This document shows positions 1 to 10,581 of a DNA stretch of 64,000 bases, piece after piece. The first letter of the stretch is position 1. Every line of letters begins with the position of its first letter. The DNA lies in the NCBI RefSeq assembly GCF_900115955.1, contig NZ_FOYL01000005.1, positions 434,001-498,000 of the forward strand. The letters run 5' to 3'. The DNA is from Lentzea waywayandensis (GTDB taxonomy: Bacteria; Actinomycetota; Actinomycetes; Mycobacteriales; Pseudonocardiaceae). The notes under the pieces were generated by a model that ran no database searches, was not told where the DNA came from, and saw only the letters and a list, made by a program, of their open reading frames with translations. The translations under genes were made by a program, and so were the position numbers.

Positions 1-859
1 TCCCGAGCAACCGATAGGCGTCCGGCAACTCGCACGCCAAGACCACCGCATCGCACTCGATGCGCTCCTCAGCGGTGTGCACGGCCGTGACGCGCGCACC
101 GCGCCACTCCAGCCGTGTGACCGTTGCGCCGTAGCGGAACTCCGCACCGTGCTTCGTAGCAGCGGCAGCCAATGCTTGAGGCACCGCATGCATCCCGCCG
201 CGTGGGTAGTACACGCCCGCGATGGTGTCCATGTACGCGATGACCGCGTACGCCGCGAGAGCCTGCTGCGGCGGCACACCGGCGTACAAAGCCTGGAACG
301 AAAAGAGTCTGATCAGCCGTTCGTCCCGCAAGAACCGCCGCAACTGGGGTTCCAGCCGCCCGAACCCGCCCAGCGCCGCGAGCTTCACGAGCTCGGGCCG
401 CACCAGGTCGAACGGCGAGTCGAAGTTCGCTCCGATGAAGTGCTCGCGCTGCACCGAGTACAGCTCCCCGAGCCAGCGCCGCAGCTCCCGGTACCCGGCC
501 GCTTCCCTTGCACCGCAGACGGTGCGGACCTCGTCCTCCATCGCGGCGGCATCGGTGTGCACCGCGATGCCCGATCCGTCCGCGAACCGGGCGCGATAGG
601 CGGGGTCGACCCGGTCGAGCGTCAGCCAGTCGGAAAGGCGCTCCCCCACGGCATCGAACGCCTCCTCCAGGTACTCGGGCATCGTCAGCACGGTCGGCCC
701 GCTGTCCGCGGTGAACCCGCCGACGCGAACGGTGCCGGCACGCCCGCCCGGCGCGTCCGCCTTCTCCAGCACGGTGACCCGGCGACCGGTTCCCCGCAGG
801 TGCAACGCGGCCGACAGTCCGGCGAGACCGGCGCCCACCACCACGACCTGGCCCGGCAT
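1..859 (-). CDS. Phytoene desaturase (CrtI)-family FAD oxidoreductase, 3' end outside window
   Basis: About 286 residues are visible and no stop is reached before the window edge. The N-terminus is a dinucleotide-binding fold: VVVGAGLAGLSAALHL at about residues 6-21, then an acidic residue and GGRAGTV, as in CrtI/phytoene desaturase-type flavoproteins, which oxidise polyenes or related hydrophobic substrates. ADSGPTVLTMPEYLEE and YYPRGGMHAVPQALA match the family's conserved blocks. The ATG at 857-859 has an AAGGAAG ribosome site just upstream. No other carotenoid gene is visible, so the substrate is unknown; it could equally be a CrtN/CrtO-like or generic NAD(P)/FAD oxidoreductase. Family assignment is strong, the exact reaction is not. 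Confidence 0.85.
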   Translation of the reverse strand, partial: MPGQVVVVGAGLAGLSAALHLRGTGRRVTVLEKADAPGGRAGTVRVGGFTADSGPTVLTMPEYLEEAFDAVGERLSDWLTLDRVDPAYRARFADGSGIAVHTDAAAMEDEVRTVCGAREAAGYRELRRWLGELYSVQREHFIGANFDSPFDLVRPELVKLAALGGFGRLEPQLRRFLRDERLIRLFSFQALYAGVPPQQALAAYAVIAYMDTIAGVYYPRGGMHAVPQALAAAATKHGAEFRYGATVTRLEWRGARVTAVHTAEERIECDAVVLACELPDAYRLLG

Positions 860-953
860 GAGTACTTCCTTCGGGTGACAACGATCGATCTGGCTAATAC
901 CGCGAGTGGCTGTCCGATGAGCACGGTAGTCGTTCATCACCAGGAGGCATGTC

Positions 954-1079
954 TTGGCACCCGCACCCGCGTCCGTGCGTTCGCTCGTCATCGAGGCGAT
1001 CGTGTTGGAACTCGTCACGAGCAGGCTGGGCAGCCTCGTCGTACGGGTCGCGATGGCGCGGCTGAAGCCGAACGGCTAG
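954..1079 (+). CDS. Possible micro-ORF, 41 residues
   Basis: A TTG start lies 6 nt after a perfect AGGAGG (942-947). The product would be 41 residues with an alternating hydrophobic stretch (SLVIEAIVLELVTSRLGSLV) and a basic tail ending RLKPNG, compatible with an amphipathic helix. The only support is the strong ribosome site and an uninterrupted frame. I do not recognise the peptide. It is followed by another small frame and then by the gene at 1222, so the three could form a short operon. Confidence 0.35.
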   Translation: MAPAPASVRSLVIEAIVLELVTSRLGSLVVRVAMARLKPNG

Positions 1080-1104
1080 CCGGCGAACCTCTGGAGATTC
1101 CCTT

Positions 1105-1212
1105 GTGCTCCCAGCCGATTCCGCGATCCCCGATCCGGCGTCCGCGGCGGGTCCCGACGCCGTCACGGCCGCCGACGCCACGGTCGTGACAGCCGCTACG
1201 CCCTCGAACTGA
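1105..1212 (+). CDS. Possible micro-ORF, 35 residues
   Basis: A GTG start sits 8 nt after CTGGAG, and the frame ends at TGA 1210-1212, ten bases before the next gene. The predicted peptide is rich in Ala, Asp, Thr and Pro with no Cys or Lys and no recognisable motif. Its composition could arise by chance in GC-rich DNA, so this is weaker than the preceding micro-ORF. Confidence 0.2.
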   Translation: MLPADSAIPDPASAAGPDAVTAADATVVTAATPSN

Positions 1213-1221
1213 AGGACCGCA

Positions 1222-1713
1222 GTGGAACCATTTCCACCAGTACTGATCGCAGGACCCGAGTTGCCCCCGAGACGCCGGCCACCGTGGCTGGCGATCGGAT
1301 TCGCGCTGGTGGCACTGACAGCGGGCGGGATCGGCTTCGGACTGGGCAGAGCCACCGGCCCCGATCTGCTGCGCTCCGCCGGCACGAGCTCGGCCTCGCC
1401 GTCCACCTCGGCCTCGCCCAACGTGTTCACGGTCAGCGGGTCGATGACCGTGAACGGCGCCTGCGGTTCGGGTGGCTACGCCGACATCACGCTCGGCGGT
1501 CAGGTCGAGATCGTCAACCAGGACAACAAGGTGCTCGGCGTCGGCACGCTGGAGAGCGGCGCCGGAGGCCGATGTTCCTTCAAGTTCACCGTGAGCGGCC
1601 TTCCTGAAGGCGAACGGCTCTACGGAGCGAAGATCGGCAACGCCAACCGCGGTGTCATCTGGCACTCCGAGCTGGACGCGAAGCACCAGGGCTTCCACCT
1701 CACGCTCGGCTGA
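1222..1713 (+). CDS. Membrane-anchored secreted protein of unknown function
   Basis: 163 residues. A proline/arginine-rich cytoplasmic start is followed by one membrane helix (about residues 24-46, WLAIGFALVALTAGGIGFGL), a Ser/Thr/Pro linker (about 54-66) and a small extracellular domain of about 95 residues with two cysteines (NGACGSGG and GGRCSF) that could form a disulfide. The outer domain looks beta-rich (GYADITLGGQVEIVN, KFTVSGLPEGERLYG). I do not recognise a family. It converges on ftsQ with only 3 bp between the stop codons. The layout matches actinobacterial helix-linker-domain surface proteins. Confidence 0.75.
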   Translation: MEPFPPVLIAGPELPPRRRPPWLAIGFALVALTAGGIGFGLGRATGPDLLRSAGTSSASPSTSASPNVFTVSGSMTVNGACGSGGYADITLGGQVEIVNQDNKVLGVGTLESGAGGRCSFKFTVSGLPEGERLYGAKIGNANRGVIWHSELDAKHQGFHLTLG

Positions 1714-1716
1714 GGG

Positions 1717-2466
1717 CTAGGAAACCGTGGCCAGGTCAGGGGATGACACGTCGTAGGTCTTGCCTTGCCGTGTGAGCAGCACGAGCAGCACGGCTCCCTT
1801 GCGCGCCGTGTCGTCGGAGCTGCCCCACTTCACCACGCGATCCCCCGTGAGCGTCAGCTTCACGTCGGCACCGGTCGTCGCCGCCACCGACACCACGTCG
1901 GGACGCAGCTTCTCCGGCAGCCCGTTCACGACCCCGACCACGGCGCGAGTGGCCGGGTCCGAGGACGCGGGCAGGGTGAGCACCAGCTCGGGAACGCCCG
2001 GCGCGGCGGCCGGGAGGACCGCGTAGTCCTTGCCGGTGGAGTCGACCAGGTGGAAGCCGTCGGGCAGCTTCACCGAGCCGACCGGGACGCGTTCGGTGAT
2101 CAGCAACCGGACCGTGCCGGGGAGCTGGCGTTCGACCTCGACCGCGGCGACGCGCGGGATGCCCGCCACGCGGTCGTGGATCTCCTGAAGGTCCAGGCGC
2201 ACCAACGGGGAGCCGGAGTCGATCGCCGCGACGGCACGGACCTCGTCCTCGGTCAGCGCCACGTTGCCGCGGACGTCGACCTGACGGACGCCGAGCAACG
2301 GCGTGAAGAAGACGCAGTAGGCCAAGGCCAGCACGGAAAGTACGGACAGCAGCGCCACCAGGCGGCGGCGCAGGATCACCCTGCGCCGCGCCCGGTACTC
2401 AGCACTCTTCGGTCTCCGGTTCGCGGGGCGAACTCGCGTGGACCTGCCGCGAACCGGTGCGCTCAT
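1717..2466 (-). CDS. ftsQ: Cell division protein FtsQ
   Basis: 249 residues. A basic cytoplasmic tail (about 1-31) leads into one membrane helix ([19 protein letters not shown], about 37-56), then a POTRA domain starting [21 protein letters not shown] and an FtsQ C-terminal beta domain. FtsQ bridges early and late divisome proteins and binds FtsL and FtsB outside the membrane. Its ATG overlaps the murC stop as ATGA, so it is probably translationally coupled and is the last gene of this transcription unit. ftsZ, normally next, is absent here: the neighbour is a convergent unrelated gene. Confidence 0.95.
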   Translation of the reverse strand: MSAPVRGRSTRVRPANRRPKSAEYRARRRVILRRRLVALLSVLSVLALAYCVFFTPLLGVRQVDVRGNVALTEDEVRAVAAIDSGSPLVRLDLQEIHDRVAGIPRVAAVEVERQLPGTVRLLITERVPVGSVKLPDGFHLVDSTGKDYAVLPAAAPGVPELVLTLPASSDPATRAVVGVVNGLPEKLRPDVVSVAATTGADVKLTLTGDRVVKWGSSDDTARKGAVLLVLLTRQGKTYDVSSPDLATVS

Positions 2467-3830
2467 GACAGCGCGCTGACGATCTCGGGGCCGAGCATCG
2501 TCACGTCACCCGCGCCCATGGTCACCACCAGGTCGCCCTCACGCGCCAGCGACGACACCAGCGCCGGCACCCGGTCGAACGACGGCTCGTAGTGCACGGA
2601 AGCCGTGACCTGGTCCGCGATCAACGCACCGGTGATGCCGGGCTCCGGCTCCTCGCGGGCGCCGTAGACGTCCAGCACGACGACCTCGTCCGCCAGCGAC
2701 AACGCGGCGGCGAACTCGGTGGCGAACGTGCGGGTCCGGGAGTAGAGGTGCGGCTGGAACACCACGATGACGCGGCCGGCACCCGCGACCGGACGCGCGG
2801 CACGCAACTGTGCGTCGACCTCGGTCGGGTGGTGCGCGTAGTCGTCGTAGACGGACACGCCGTTGCCGCGGCCCTTGAACTCGAACCGCCGCCGCACGCC
2901 ACCGAAGGCGGCGAGGCCTTCGAGCAGCCCGGCCTGATCGGCACCGAGCTCCAGACCGGCCAGCAGCGCGGCGATCGCGTTCAACGCCATGTGCTCGCCC
3001 GGCACCGCCACCTGGACCTCGACCGCCACGCCGTCGATCTCGACCGACGCCAGGCCACCGGACTCGAGGGGCTTGTAGTCGACGAGACGCGCGTCGGAGG
3101 CCGAACGTCCGTACTCGCGCACCCGGATCCCGCGCGCACGAGCCTCGGTGATCAGCCGTGCCGCGCCGGGATCGTCCACACAGGACACCAGCACGCCACC
3201 GGGCACGATCCGTTCCAGGAACGAGTCGAACACGGCCGTGTAGGCCTCGACGGTGCCGTGGTGGTCGAGGTGGTCGGCTTCGACGTTCGTCACGACGGCG
3301 ACGGACGGCGAGAAGAACAGGAACGAGCCGTCGGACTCGTCCGCCTCGGCCACGAACACGCCGCCGGTGCCCTGGTGGGCGTTGGCGCCGGACTCGTTCA
3401 GGTCGCCACCGATCGCGAACGACGGGTCGACCCGGCAGTGCTGCAACGCGACGGTGAGCATCGACGTGGTCGACGTCTTGCCGTGCGTTCCGGCAACACA
3501 CACGACGCGATGGTCTTCCATCAACGCCGCGAGAGCCTCGGCACGGCGCAGCACGGTGATCCCGCGCTCACGGGCCGCCGCGTACTCCGGGTTCGCGTCC
3601 TTGATCGCGGTCGACACCACGACCTCGGTCGGTCCGCCGACGAGCTGGTCCAGGTTCGACGCGTCGTGACCGACCGCGATCCGCGCGCCCTGAGCGCGCA
3701 GGGCCAGCACGGTCCGCGAGTCCTTGGCGTCCGAACCGGACACCTGCACGCCGCGAGCCAGCAGGATCCGGGCGATCCCGCTCATGCCGGCACCACCAAT
3801 GCCAACGAGGTGAACGCGTTCGAGACTCAC
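2463..3830 (-). CDS. murC: UDP-N-acetylmuramate-L-alanine ligase MurC
   Basis: 455 residues from the GTG at 3828-3830, which overlaps the murG stop as GTGA. MurC adds L-Ala to UDP-MurNAc using ATP in the cytoplasm. The N-terminal Rossmann loop is [15 protein letters not shown], the ATP loop is [14 protein letters not shown], the central ligase region has DESDGSF and EADHLDHHG, and the C-terminal domain has DDYAHHPTE. An open frame extends further upstream, but that part is the murG sequence read in another frame and has no ribosome site. Confidence 0.96.
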   Translation of the reverse strand: MSLERVHLVGIGGAGMSGIARILLARGVQVSGSDAKDSRTVLALRAQGARIAVGHDASNLDQLVGGPTEVVVSTAIKDANPEYAAARERGITVLRRAEALAALMEDHRVVCVAGTHGKTSTTSMLTVALQHCRVDPSFAIGGDLNESGANAHQGTGGVFVAEADESDGSFLFFSPSVAVVTNVEADHLDHHGTVEAYTAVFDSFLERIVPGGVLVSCVDDPGAARLITEARARGIRVREYGRSASDARLVDYKPLESGGLASVEIDGVAVEVQVAVPGEHMALNAIAALLAGLELGADQAGLLEGLAAFGGVRRRFEFKGRGNGVSVYDDYAHHPTEVDAQLRAARPVAGAGRVIVVFQPHLYSRTRTFATEFAAALSLADEVVVLDVYGAREEPEPGITGALIADQVTASVHYEPSFDRVPALVSSLAREGDLVVTMGAGDVTMLGPEIVSALS

Positions 3831-4930
3831 TTCTTGATCACCTCCAGCACGGAGCGGGCCAGGATCTCGTCCGCCTCGCGACGGCCGGTGCCGAGCGTGG
3901 CGGCGGACATCTGCGCGAGCCGGTTGCGGTCCGCCATCAGCGGCACCACCAGCGACGCGACCTTCTGCGGCGTCAGTTCCGAGTCCGGCACCAGCAGGCC
4001 ACCGCCCGCGGAGACGACCGGACCGGCGTTGAGCGCCTGTTCGCCGTTGCCGATCGGCAGCGGCACGAAGATCGCGGGCAGGCCGACTGCCGACACCTCG
4101 GCGACGGTCATCGCGCCCGAACGGCACAGCACGGCGTCCGCGGCGGCGTACGCGAGGTCCATGCGCTCCAGGTACGGCACCGGCACGTACGCCGGAGCGC
4201 CCGGAACCTGTTGCACCGCAACGGAGTTCTTCGGACCGTACGCGTGCAGCACGCCAACGCCGGCACGAGCGAACTCGGCAGCCACCGGCGCCACGGCCTC
4301 GTTGATCGAACGGGCGCCCTGCGAGCCACCGAACACGAGCAGCACCGGCGCGTGCGGGTCGAGGCCGAAGAACCGGCGGGCCTCGTCACGCAACGCGGCG
4401 CGGTTCAGCGTAGTGATCGACTGACGCAGCGGGATGCCGATGATCTGCGCGTCGGCCAGGCCGGAGTCCGGCACGGCCGCGGCGACGTGGTCGGCGAACT
4501 TGGCGCCGACCTTGTTCGCGAGCCCGGCCTTGGCGTTCGCCTCGTGCACCACGATCGGAATGCGGCCACGCGCGGCCAGGTACGCGGGCAGCGCCACGTA
4601 GCCGCCGAACCCGACGACGACGTCCGCGCCGACGCGCTCGAGCACCTCGCGGGTCTGCTTCACGGCGCCGCGCACGTTCAGCGGCAGCTTCAGCAGGTCC
4701 AGCGTGGGCTTGCGCGGCATCGGCACCGGTGGGATCAGCTCCAGCGGGTACCCGCGGGCCGGCACGATCTTGCTCTCGAGGCCGCGCGCGGTGCCGAGCG
4801 CGACGACGCGCGCGTCCGGCCGCAGCCGCATGATCGCGTCGGCCAGCGCCAGTGCCGGCTCGATGTGACCCGCGGTGCCACCACCTGCGACCACGACGCA
4901 CGGACCACTGGGGGCAGGGTGCCCGGTCAA
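3827..4930 (-). CDS. murG: Lipid II synthase MurG (GlcNAc transferase)
   Basis: 367 residues from a TTG at 4928-4930, five bases after GGGAG. MurG transfers GlcNAc from UDP-GlcNAc to lipid I on the inner membrane face. Visible motifs are the glycine-rich [18 protein letters not shown] at the N-terminus, [14 protein letters not shown] and HEAN in the acceptor domain, [12 protein letters not shown] and the C-terminal donor-site block [24 protein letters not shown]. The frame stays open upstream into ftsW sequence, but that part is antisense-like and not MurG. It lies 35 bp after ftsW and overlaps murC by 4 bp. Confidence 0.95.
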   Translation of the reverse strand: MTGHPAPSGPCVVVAGGGTAGHIEPALALADAIMRLRPDARVVALGTARGLESKIVPARGYPLELIPPVPMPRKPTLDLLKLPLNVRGAVKQTREVLERVGADVVVGFGGYVALPAYLAARGRIPIVVHEANAKAGLANKVGAKFADHVAAAVPDSGLADAQIIGIPLRQSITTLNRAALRDEARRFFGLDPHAPVLLVFGGSQGARSINEAVAPVAAEFARAGVGVLHAYGPKNSVAVQQVPGAPAYVPVPYLERMDLAYAAADAVLCRSGAMTVAEVSAVGLPAIFVPLPIGNGEQALNAGPVVSAGGGLLVPDSELTPQKVASLVVPLMADRNRLAQMSAATLGTGRREADEILARSVLEVIKK

Positions 4931-4965
4931 GACTTCTCCCAAATTGTCGGCGAAGGGATGATCGA

Positions 4966-6429
4966 TCAGTTGTATCGCCCGCGACCGCGGGTCGACCGGC
5001 CTTGCTCTGAACGGCCCTGTGTCCGCCGCGATTCGCGGCGACGGTACTCCGAAGGCGGAGCAGAGCGTCCAGCCATACGACGTTCGTCGACGACCGGGAG
5101 TTGCGCGGTGCGCCTGCCCGGTGCGCGTGGAGGCGTGGACGGACGGACCGGCTTGCGCTTGGCGGGCGGCCGGTACGCCTCGGGCGCGGGCAGCTTGAGC
5201 AGCCCGCCGACCCGGCCGGGACCAAGCGAACGCAGCGCCGCCACGGCATCGGGCTCGTGCCGGGCGCAGTTCGCGAGGATGCCGAACACGATCATGGTCG
5301 TCACGACCGAGGTGCCGCCAGAGGAGATCATCGGCAGCGTGATGCCCGTGACGGGCAGCAGCCGCACGACGTAGCCGATGTTGATCGCGGCCTGCGCGAC
5401 CAGCCACACGGTCAGCGTCGCGGACACGATCCGGATCCACGGGTCGGTGTTGCGCGCCGCCACCCGCAGCCCGACCCACGCGAGCATGCCGAACAGCACC
5501 AGCACCAGCGCACACCCGACGAACCCGAGCTCCTCGCCGATGACGGCGAAGATGAAGTCCGACTCGACGTTGGGCAGGTACCGCCACTGCGAACTGCCCC
5601 GCGCGAGGCCCTTGCCGAACAGGCCGCCCTCGGCGAGCGCGAACATCGCCTGACGGGCCTGCAGACCGGCACCCAGCGGGTCCGCGTCCGGGTTGAGGAA
5701 CGTCGACACGCGCTGAAGCCGGTACGCGGCACCGATCGCGAGCACGACGGCACCCGCCACCGCGCCGCCGGCGATCACGCCGAACAGCCGCATCGGCGCG
5801 CCCACGAACCACAGCAGGCTGATCAGCACCACGCCGAGCGTGATCGTGCCGCCGAGGTCGGGCTGGAGCATGACCAGCGCGAACACCAGCATCGCGACCG
5901 GCACGACGGGCACCAGCAGGTGGCGGTACTGCGACAGCAAAGCCCGCTTGGTGACCAGGACGTGCGCGCCCCACAACGCCAGCGCGAGCTTCACGGCCTC
6001 GATCGGCTGGAACGAGATCGGCCCGACGGTGAACCACGACCGGGCGCCACCGCGGACGTCGCCGAGCGGCGTCAGCACGAGCGCCAGCAACACGACGCCG
6101 ATGGCCATCGCGGCCGTCGAGAAGTGCCGGAGCCTGCGCAACGGGAACCGCAGCATCACCCAGAACAGCACGGCGCCGATGCAGACGTAGATCAGCTGCT
6201 TCTGGAACACGCTGTACGCCGACACTCCCGACGCGACCTGCCCCGGAGCCGACGCCGACAGCACCATCACCAGGCCGAGCACGGTGAGCATGCCGAAGAT
6301 CGCGAGCAACAGGTGGAAGTCGGCCAGCGGCCGGCTCATCCACGACGTCAGACCGCTGCGCAACGAGGCGACGCGGCCCGCGGGACGAACCTTCCGCTTG
6401 CTTCTCGGCTTGTCGGCGACGACGGTCAC
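4966..6429 (-). CDS. ftsW: Peptidoglycan polymerase FtsW (SEDS family)
   Basis: 487 residues. SEDS glycosyltransferase that polymerises lipid II at the septum with a class B PBP. About ten hydrophobic helices lie between residues 38 and 400; family blocks include [52 protein letters not shown] and [21 protein letters not shown] basic 20-residue N-tail and a long basic, disordered C-tail (about 415-487, rich in Arg, Pro and Ser) are cytoplasmic; such tails occur in actinobacterial FtsW. It starts the unit ftsW-murG-murC-ftsQ and follows a 231-bp gap with a large inverted repeat, so it may have its own promoter. Confidence 0.95.
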   Translation of the reverse strand: MTVVADKPRSKRKVRPAGRVASLRSGLTSWMSRPLADFHLLLAIFGMLTVLGLVMVLSASAPGQVASGVSAYSVFQKQLIYVCIGAVLFWVMLRFPLRRLRHFSTAAMAIGVVLLALVLTPLGDVRGGARSWFTVGPISFQPIEAVKLALALWGAHVLVTKRALLSQYRHLLVPVVPVAMLVFALVMLQPDLGGTITLGVVLISLLWFVGAPMRLFGVIAGGAVAGAVVLAIGAAYRLQRVSTFLNPDADPLGAGLQARQAMFALAEGGLFGKGLARGSSQWRYLPNVESDFIFAVIGEELGFVGCALVLVLFGMLAWVGLRVAARNTDPWIRIVSATLTVWLVAQAAINIGYVVRLLPVTGITLPMISSGGTSVVTTMIVFGILANCARHEPDAVAALRSLGPGRVGGLLKLPAPEAYRPPAKRKPVRPSTPPRAPGRRTAQLPVVDERRMAGRSAPPSEYRRRESRRTQGRSEQGRSTRGRGRYN

Positions 6430-6488
6430 CAGATCATCGTCTCCTGTGTCAAGCGCTCGAACGGGGATTCCTGGGGCGTGTCGCCCCT

Positions 6489-6655
6489 TGATGTCGTGAC
6501 CGCCGGCCTTTGCCCCGTATTTCGACGGTCAGACGGGTGCGTCGTGGTGCCGGCCCCGCGTCCTCGTACTGGCCGTACGGGGGCGCGGGGCCGGCGCCAC
6601 GAGGCGACCTGCTGAGCGCCGGAAGACGCGGTGAAGGCCGGCGGTCACGGCATCA
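6489..6655. repeat. Nested inverted repeat between murD and ftsW
   Basis: The gap contains two concentric inverted repeats. The inner one pairs 6542-6569 with 6575-6602: a 28-bp stem around the loop TGGCC, with three G.T pairs when read on the plus strand (A-C mismatches on the minus strand). The outer one pairs 6489-6510 with 6634-6655, 22 bp with a single T.G pair. No T-tract follows on either strand, so it is not a standard terminator. It could be a MITE-like remnant, a cruciform, or an RNA structure that separates murD from ftsW expression. Confidence 0.85.
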
Positions 6656-6660
6656 TCACC

Positions 6661-8034
6661 CTACCGGCCACCCGTAAGGCGCTTTACAGCGTCCGTGAAC
6701 GCCTGTCCGCGGTGTGCGTAGTCGCTGAACATGTCCATCGACGCCGCCGCCGGTGCGAGAAGCACCGTGTCACCGGACTGCGCGAACTCCTGCGCGGTGC
6801 GGACGATCTCCTGCATCGGGTCCTCGTCGTCGGCGACGTCGAGCACGCGCACCGGCACGTCCGGCGCGTGTTTGGCCAACGCGTCCGCGATGATCTGCCG
6901 GTCCGCGCCGATCAGCACGGCGCCCCGCAGCCGATGGGCCTCGGTGCGCACCATGTCCTCGACCGACGCGCCCTTCAGCAGCCCGCCGGCAATCCAGACC
7001 ACGCTGTCGAACGCCCTGAGGGAGGCCACGGCCGCGTGCGGGTTCGTCGCCTTCGAGTCGTTGACGTACTTGACGTCCGCGGCGTCGACCGTGACGAGTA
7101 CGGCACGGTGCGCGGCCGGTTCGAACGCCTCCAAGCCCTCTCGCACGGCCTCGGACGGCACGCCGTACGCGCGCGCCAGGGCCGTGGCGGCGAGAGCGTC
7201 CGCGATGCCGGGAGGGCCTGCCGGGCGGATCTTCGCGATCTCTACCAGCGCCTCGTCGTCGGCGAACGCGCGGTCGACCAGCCAGCCGTCGCGGACGCCG
7301 AGCTGGCCGTCTTCCGGCTCGTCGAGGGTGAAGCCGATGCGGTCCCGTGCGGGCGAGGCCTCCAGCAGGTCGCCGACGAGGTCGTCGTCGAGCCAGCCGA
7401 TCGCCACGTCACCGGTGAGGATCTGGGCCTTGGCCTGCGCGTAGGCGTCCATGCCGCCGTGCCAGTCGAGGTGGTCCTCGGCGAGGTTGAGCAGCGCCCC
7501 CGCCTGCGGCCGCACCGACGGCGCCCAGTGCAGCTGGAAGCTCGACAGCTCCACCGCGAGCACCCGGCGGCCGGCCAGCAGTGCGTCCACGACCGGCAGG
7601 CCGACGTTTCCGCAGGCCACGGCGTCCGCGCCGGCGGCGTGCAGGATCGACTCCAGCATGCCGACCGTCGTTGTCTTGCCGTTCGTGCCGGTCACGGCGA
7701 GCCACACCGGCGGGTCGGCCAGTTCGGTGCCCATCCGCCAGGCCAGCTCGACCTCGCCGATCACCTCGATGCCCGCCGACGAGGCGGCCGCGAGCAACGG
7801 GCTCGACGGCTGCCAGCCGGGGCTCGTGACGACCAAAGAGGTGCCGGCCGGGGGTTCCACCAGACCGGGCACCAGTTCGACGCCTTCGAGCATGGTCTCC
7901 AGTGCCGCCAGCCGTTCCGGCGACGAGTCCGTCACCACGACCTCGGCACCCGCCGCGAGCAACGCCTCCGCGGCGGACCGGCCGGTCACTCCAGCACCGG
8001 CGACCAGCACCTTTGTTCCGGCCAGCTTGGTCAT
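6661..8034 (-). CDS. murD: UDP-MurNAc-L-Ala:D-glutamate ligase MurD
   Basis: 457 residues. Adds D-Glu to UDP-MurNAc-L-Ala. N-terminal domain starts VLVAGAGVTGRSAAEALL; ATP loop AVTGTNGKTTTVGMLE; central motif LAEDHLDWHGG; C-terminal domain VNDSKATNPHAAVASLRAFD with IAGGLLKGAS, all as in MurD. The ATG lies 4 bp downstream of the mraY stop. It is the last gene of the murE-murF-mraY-murD unit before the inverted-repeat gap. Confidence 0.96.
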   Translation of the reverse strand: MTKLAGTKVLVAGAGVTGRSAAEALLAAGAEVVVTDSSPERLAALETMLEGVELVPGLVEPPAGTSLVVTSPGWQPSSPLLAAASSAGIEVIGEVELAWRMGTELADPPVWLAVTGTNGKTTTVGMLESILHAAGADAVACGNVGLPVVDALLAGRRVLAVELSSFQLHWAPSVRPQAGALLNLAEDHLDWHGGMDAYAQAKAQILTGDVAIGWLDDDLVGDLLEASPARDRIGFTLDEPEDGQLGVRDGWLVDRAFADDEALVEIAKIRPAGPPGIADALAATALARAYGVPSEAVREGLEAFEPAAHRAVLVTVDAADVKYVNDSKATNPHAAVASLRAFDSVVWIAGGLLKGASVEDMVRTEAHRLRGAVLIGADRQIIADALAKHAPDVPVRVLDVADDEDPMQEIVRTAQEFAQSGDTVLLAPAAASMDMFSDYAHRGQAFTDAVKRLTGGR

Positions 8035-8038
8035 CTTC

Positions 8039-9124
8039 CTAGAACCCGCCCGTCAGCCACTCGCTGTAGAAGACACCGAGCCCGAACATGCAGCAGATGC
8101 CGGCCATCAACCAGAACCGGATGATGACAGTGGTTTCCGCCCAGCCCGCGAGCTCGAAGTGGTGGTGGAACGGCGCCATGCGGAACAGGCGCCGTCGTGA
8201 GGTGCGGAAGACCGCGACCTGCAACGCCACCGACAGGGCCTCGACCACGAACAGACCACCGATGACGATCATCAGCAGCTCGGTGCGGGTCGCGATCGCG
8301 AGACCAGCGACAAGACCGCCGAGCGCGAGCGAGCCGGTGTCACCCATGAAGATCTTGGCCGGAGCGGCGTTCCACCACAGGAAGCCGATGCAGCCCGCCA
8401 TCGCGGCCGCCGCGATCACCGCGAGGTCCAGCGGGTCGCGCACGTCGTAGCAGCCGGCCACGGCGTAGCTGGAGCAGTTGTAGCGGAACTGCCAGAACGA
8501 GATCACGACGTACGTGCCGAACACCATCGCCGACGAACCACCGGCGAGGCCGTCGAGGCCATCGGTCAGGTTCACGGCGTTCGACCACGCGGCGACCATG
8601 CCGTAGCAGAAGACGATGAACCCGATGACGCCGAACGAGACCACGGTGATGTCGCGGACGAACGACAGGTTGACCGACGCGGGCGTCAGGCCGTCCTTGT
8701 TCGGGAACTGGAGGACCAGGATCGCGAACGTGATCGTCGCGATGAACTGGCCGACCAGCTTGGCCGTCTTGTTCAGGCCCAGGTTGCGGGCCTTGCGGAT
8801 CTTGATGAAGTCGTCGAGGAAGCCGACGACGCCCAGCGACGTCGTCAGCATCAGCACGAGCAGGCCGGACGCCGTCGGGGTCTGCCCGGACGCCGAGGCC
8901 GACATCGAGTTCACGAGGTGCGTGCCCAGGTAACCGGCCCACATCGCGACCAGGATGGCGAGGCCACCCATGGTCGGCGTGCCGCGCTTGGTCTTGTGGT
9001 GCTGCGGGCCGTCCTCGCGGATCTCCTGGCCGAAGCCCTGACGGGAGAAGATCTTGATCAGGTAGGGCGTCAGCAGGATCGACACTGCCAGTGCGATCGC
9101 TGCGGCGATCAGGATGCTCTTCAC
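8039..9124 (-). CDS. mraY: Phospho-MurNAc-pentapeptide translocase MraY
   Basis: 361 residues from the GTG at 9122-9124, which overlaps the murF stop as GTGA. MraY joins UDP-MurNAc-pentapeptide to undecaprenyl phosphate, making lipid I. About ten membrane helices are evident. Signature blocks are RDGPQ-type [60 protein letters not shown] and the C-terminal [12 protein letters not shown] longer reading frame continues upstream into murF but gives no family sequence. Confidence 0.96.
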   Translation of the reverse strand: MKSILIAAAIALAVSILLTPYLIKIFSRQGFGQEIREDGPQHHKTKRGTPTMGGLAILVAMWAGYLGTHLVNSMSASASGQTPTASGLLVLMLTTSLGVVGFLDDFIKIRKARNLGLNKTAKLVGQFIATITFAILVLQFPNKDGLTPASVNLSFVRDITVVSFGVIGFIVFCYGMVAAWSNAVNLTDGLDGLAGGSSAMVFGTYVVISFWQFRYNCSSYAVAGCYDVRDPLDLAVIAAAAMAGCIGFLWWNAAPAKIFMGDTGSLALGGLVAGLAIATRTELLMIVIGGLFVVEALSVALQVAVFRTSRRRLFRMAPFHHHFELAGWAETTVIIRFWLMAGICCMFGLGVFYSEWLTGGF

Positions 9125-10581
9125 TTGGTTCCTGCCTCCAGCAGGGCCTCGGCAATGCGCCACAGGCGATAGGCGTTCGATGCCTTGACCAGCACGACGT
9201 CACCGGGCCGGACTTCCCCCTGGAGCAACGCGATCGCCGCGTCCGCGTCCGGCACCCTGACGGATTCGTCTCCCCAAGATCCTTCCAGGTGCGCACCCTG
9301 GTGCATCGCGCGGGCCGCCTCACCGACGACGACCAGCTTGCTGATGTCCAGGCGCACCACCAGACGGCCGATCTCGTCGTGCTCGCGCACGGCGTCGTCG
9401 CCCAGTTCCGCCATCGGGCCGAGGACGGCCCAGCTGCGGCGCGCGGGCGTGGTGGCGCGCGAGATCGTCGCGAGCGCCTTCAACGCCGCTCGCACCGAGT
9501 CGGGGTTCGCGTTGTACGCGTCGTCGATGACGGTCACGCCATCGGCCCGGTCGGTGATGACCATGCGGTGCGCGGAGACCCGTTCCGCCGCGCCGAGCCG
9601 CTGCGCCACTTCTTCCGGTGTGGCGCCCAGTTCGAGGGCGATCGCGGCGGCGACCAGCGCGTTGCCCACCTGGTGCGGGCCGTTCAGCGACAGCGTGACC
9701 TGGGCGTCGCCCTGCGCGGTCTTCAGCGTGAAGCTGGCGCGGGCCTGCTCGTCCAGCTCGATGTTCTCGGCACGCACGTCCGCGCTCGGGTTCTCGCCGA
9801 CCAGCACGACCTTGGCCTTCGTGCGGCTCGCCATGCCCGCGACCAGCGGGTCGTCGGCGTTCAGAATCGCGACGCCGTCTTCCGGCAGCGACTCGATCAG
9901 CTCGCCCTTGCCCTGCGCGATGCCCTCGCGGGAACCGAACTCGCCGACGTGCGCGGTGCCGACGTTGAGCACGGCGCCGATCTTCGGCGGGGCGATCTCG
10001 GTGAGGTTCGCGATGTGGCCGATGCCGCGCGCGGACAGTTCGAGCACGAGGAAGCGGGTGTCCTCGGTGGCGCGCAGCGCGGTCCACGGGTGGCCGAGCT
10101 CGTTGTTGAACGAACCGGGTGGCGCGATGGTCTCGCCGGTCGGGCGCAGCACCTGGGCGATGAGGTCCTTGGTGGACGTCTTGCCCGCCGAGCCGGTGAT
10201 GCCGACGATCGTGAGGTCCTTCAGGCGGTCCGTGACGTGGCGGGCCAGCTTGGCCAGCGCCTCGAGCACCGCGGCGCCCTCGCCGGTCTTGTCGCCGGCG
10301 AGCACGTAGGCGTTGGCGTGCTTGGTCGGCACCGGCGGCGCGATCACCGCGGGAGCGTCGACCTCGCGGCCCGCCAGCACACCGGCCGCGCCCGACGCCA
10401 CGGCCTGCGCGGCGAAGTCGTGGCCGTCCACGCGCTCACCGGGCAGAGCCAGGAAGAGGCCCCCCTCGGTGACCTTGCGGGTGTCGAACTCGATGGAGCC
10501 GGTGACCACCGGACTGCCATCGGTCGCGTGCAGGCGTCCGCCGACGATCTCAGCGATCTCGGCGAGCGTGAGTGCGATCAA
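9121..10581 (-). CDS. murF: UDP-MurNAc-tripeptide:D-Ala-D-Ala ligase MurF
   Basis: 486 residues from a TTG at 10579-10581, which overlaps the murE stop as TTGA. Adds D-Ala-D-Ala to UDP-MurNAc-tripeptide. N-terminal MurF domain ([25 protein letters not shown]), ATP loop [19 protein letters not shown] at about residues 125-143, central [23 protein letters not shown], and C-terminal [15 protein letters not shown] are all typical. The tight overlaps with murE and mraY show a single translationally coupled operon. Confidence 0.95.
   Translation of the reverse strand: MIALTLAEIAEIVGGRLHATDGSPVVTGSIEFDTRKVTEGGLFLALPGERVDGHDFAAQAVASGAAGVLAGREVDAPAVIAPPVPTKHANAYVLAGDKTGEGAAVLEALAKLARHVTDRLKDLTIVGITGSAGKTSTKDLIAQVLRPTGETIAPPGSFNNELGHPWTALRATEDTRFLVLELSARGIGHIANLTEIAPPKIGAVLNVGTAHVGEFGSREGIAQGKGELIESLPEDGVAILNADDPLVAGMASRTKAKVVLVGENPSADVRAENIELDEQARASFTLKTAQGDAQVTLSLNGPHQVGNALVAAAIALELGATPEEVAQRLGAAERVSAHRMVITDRADGVTVIDDAYNANPDSVRAALKALATISRATTPARRSWAVLGPMAELGDDAVREHDEIGRLVVRLDISKLVVVGEAARAMHQGAHLEGSWGDESVRVPDADAAIALLQGEVRPGDVVLVKASNAYRLWRIAEALLEAGTK

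Noticed and set aside
2592..4424. Very long plus-strand frame opposite murC and murG
   Set aside because: It is the antisense of two well-conserved enzymes; the translation is His/Arg/Gln-rich without any family motif. GC-rich codon bias keeps such frames open.
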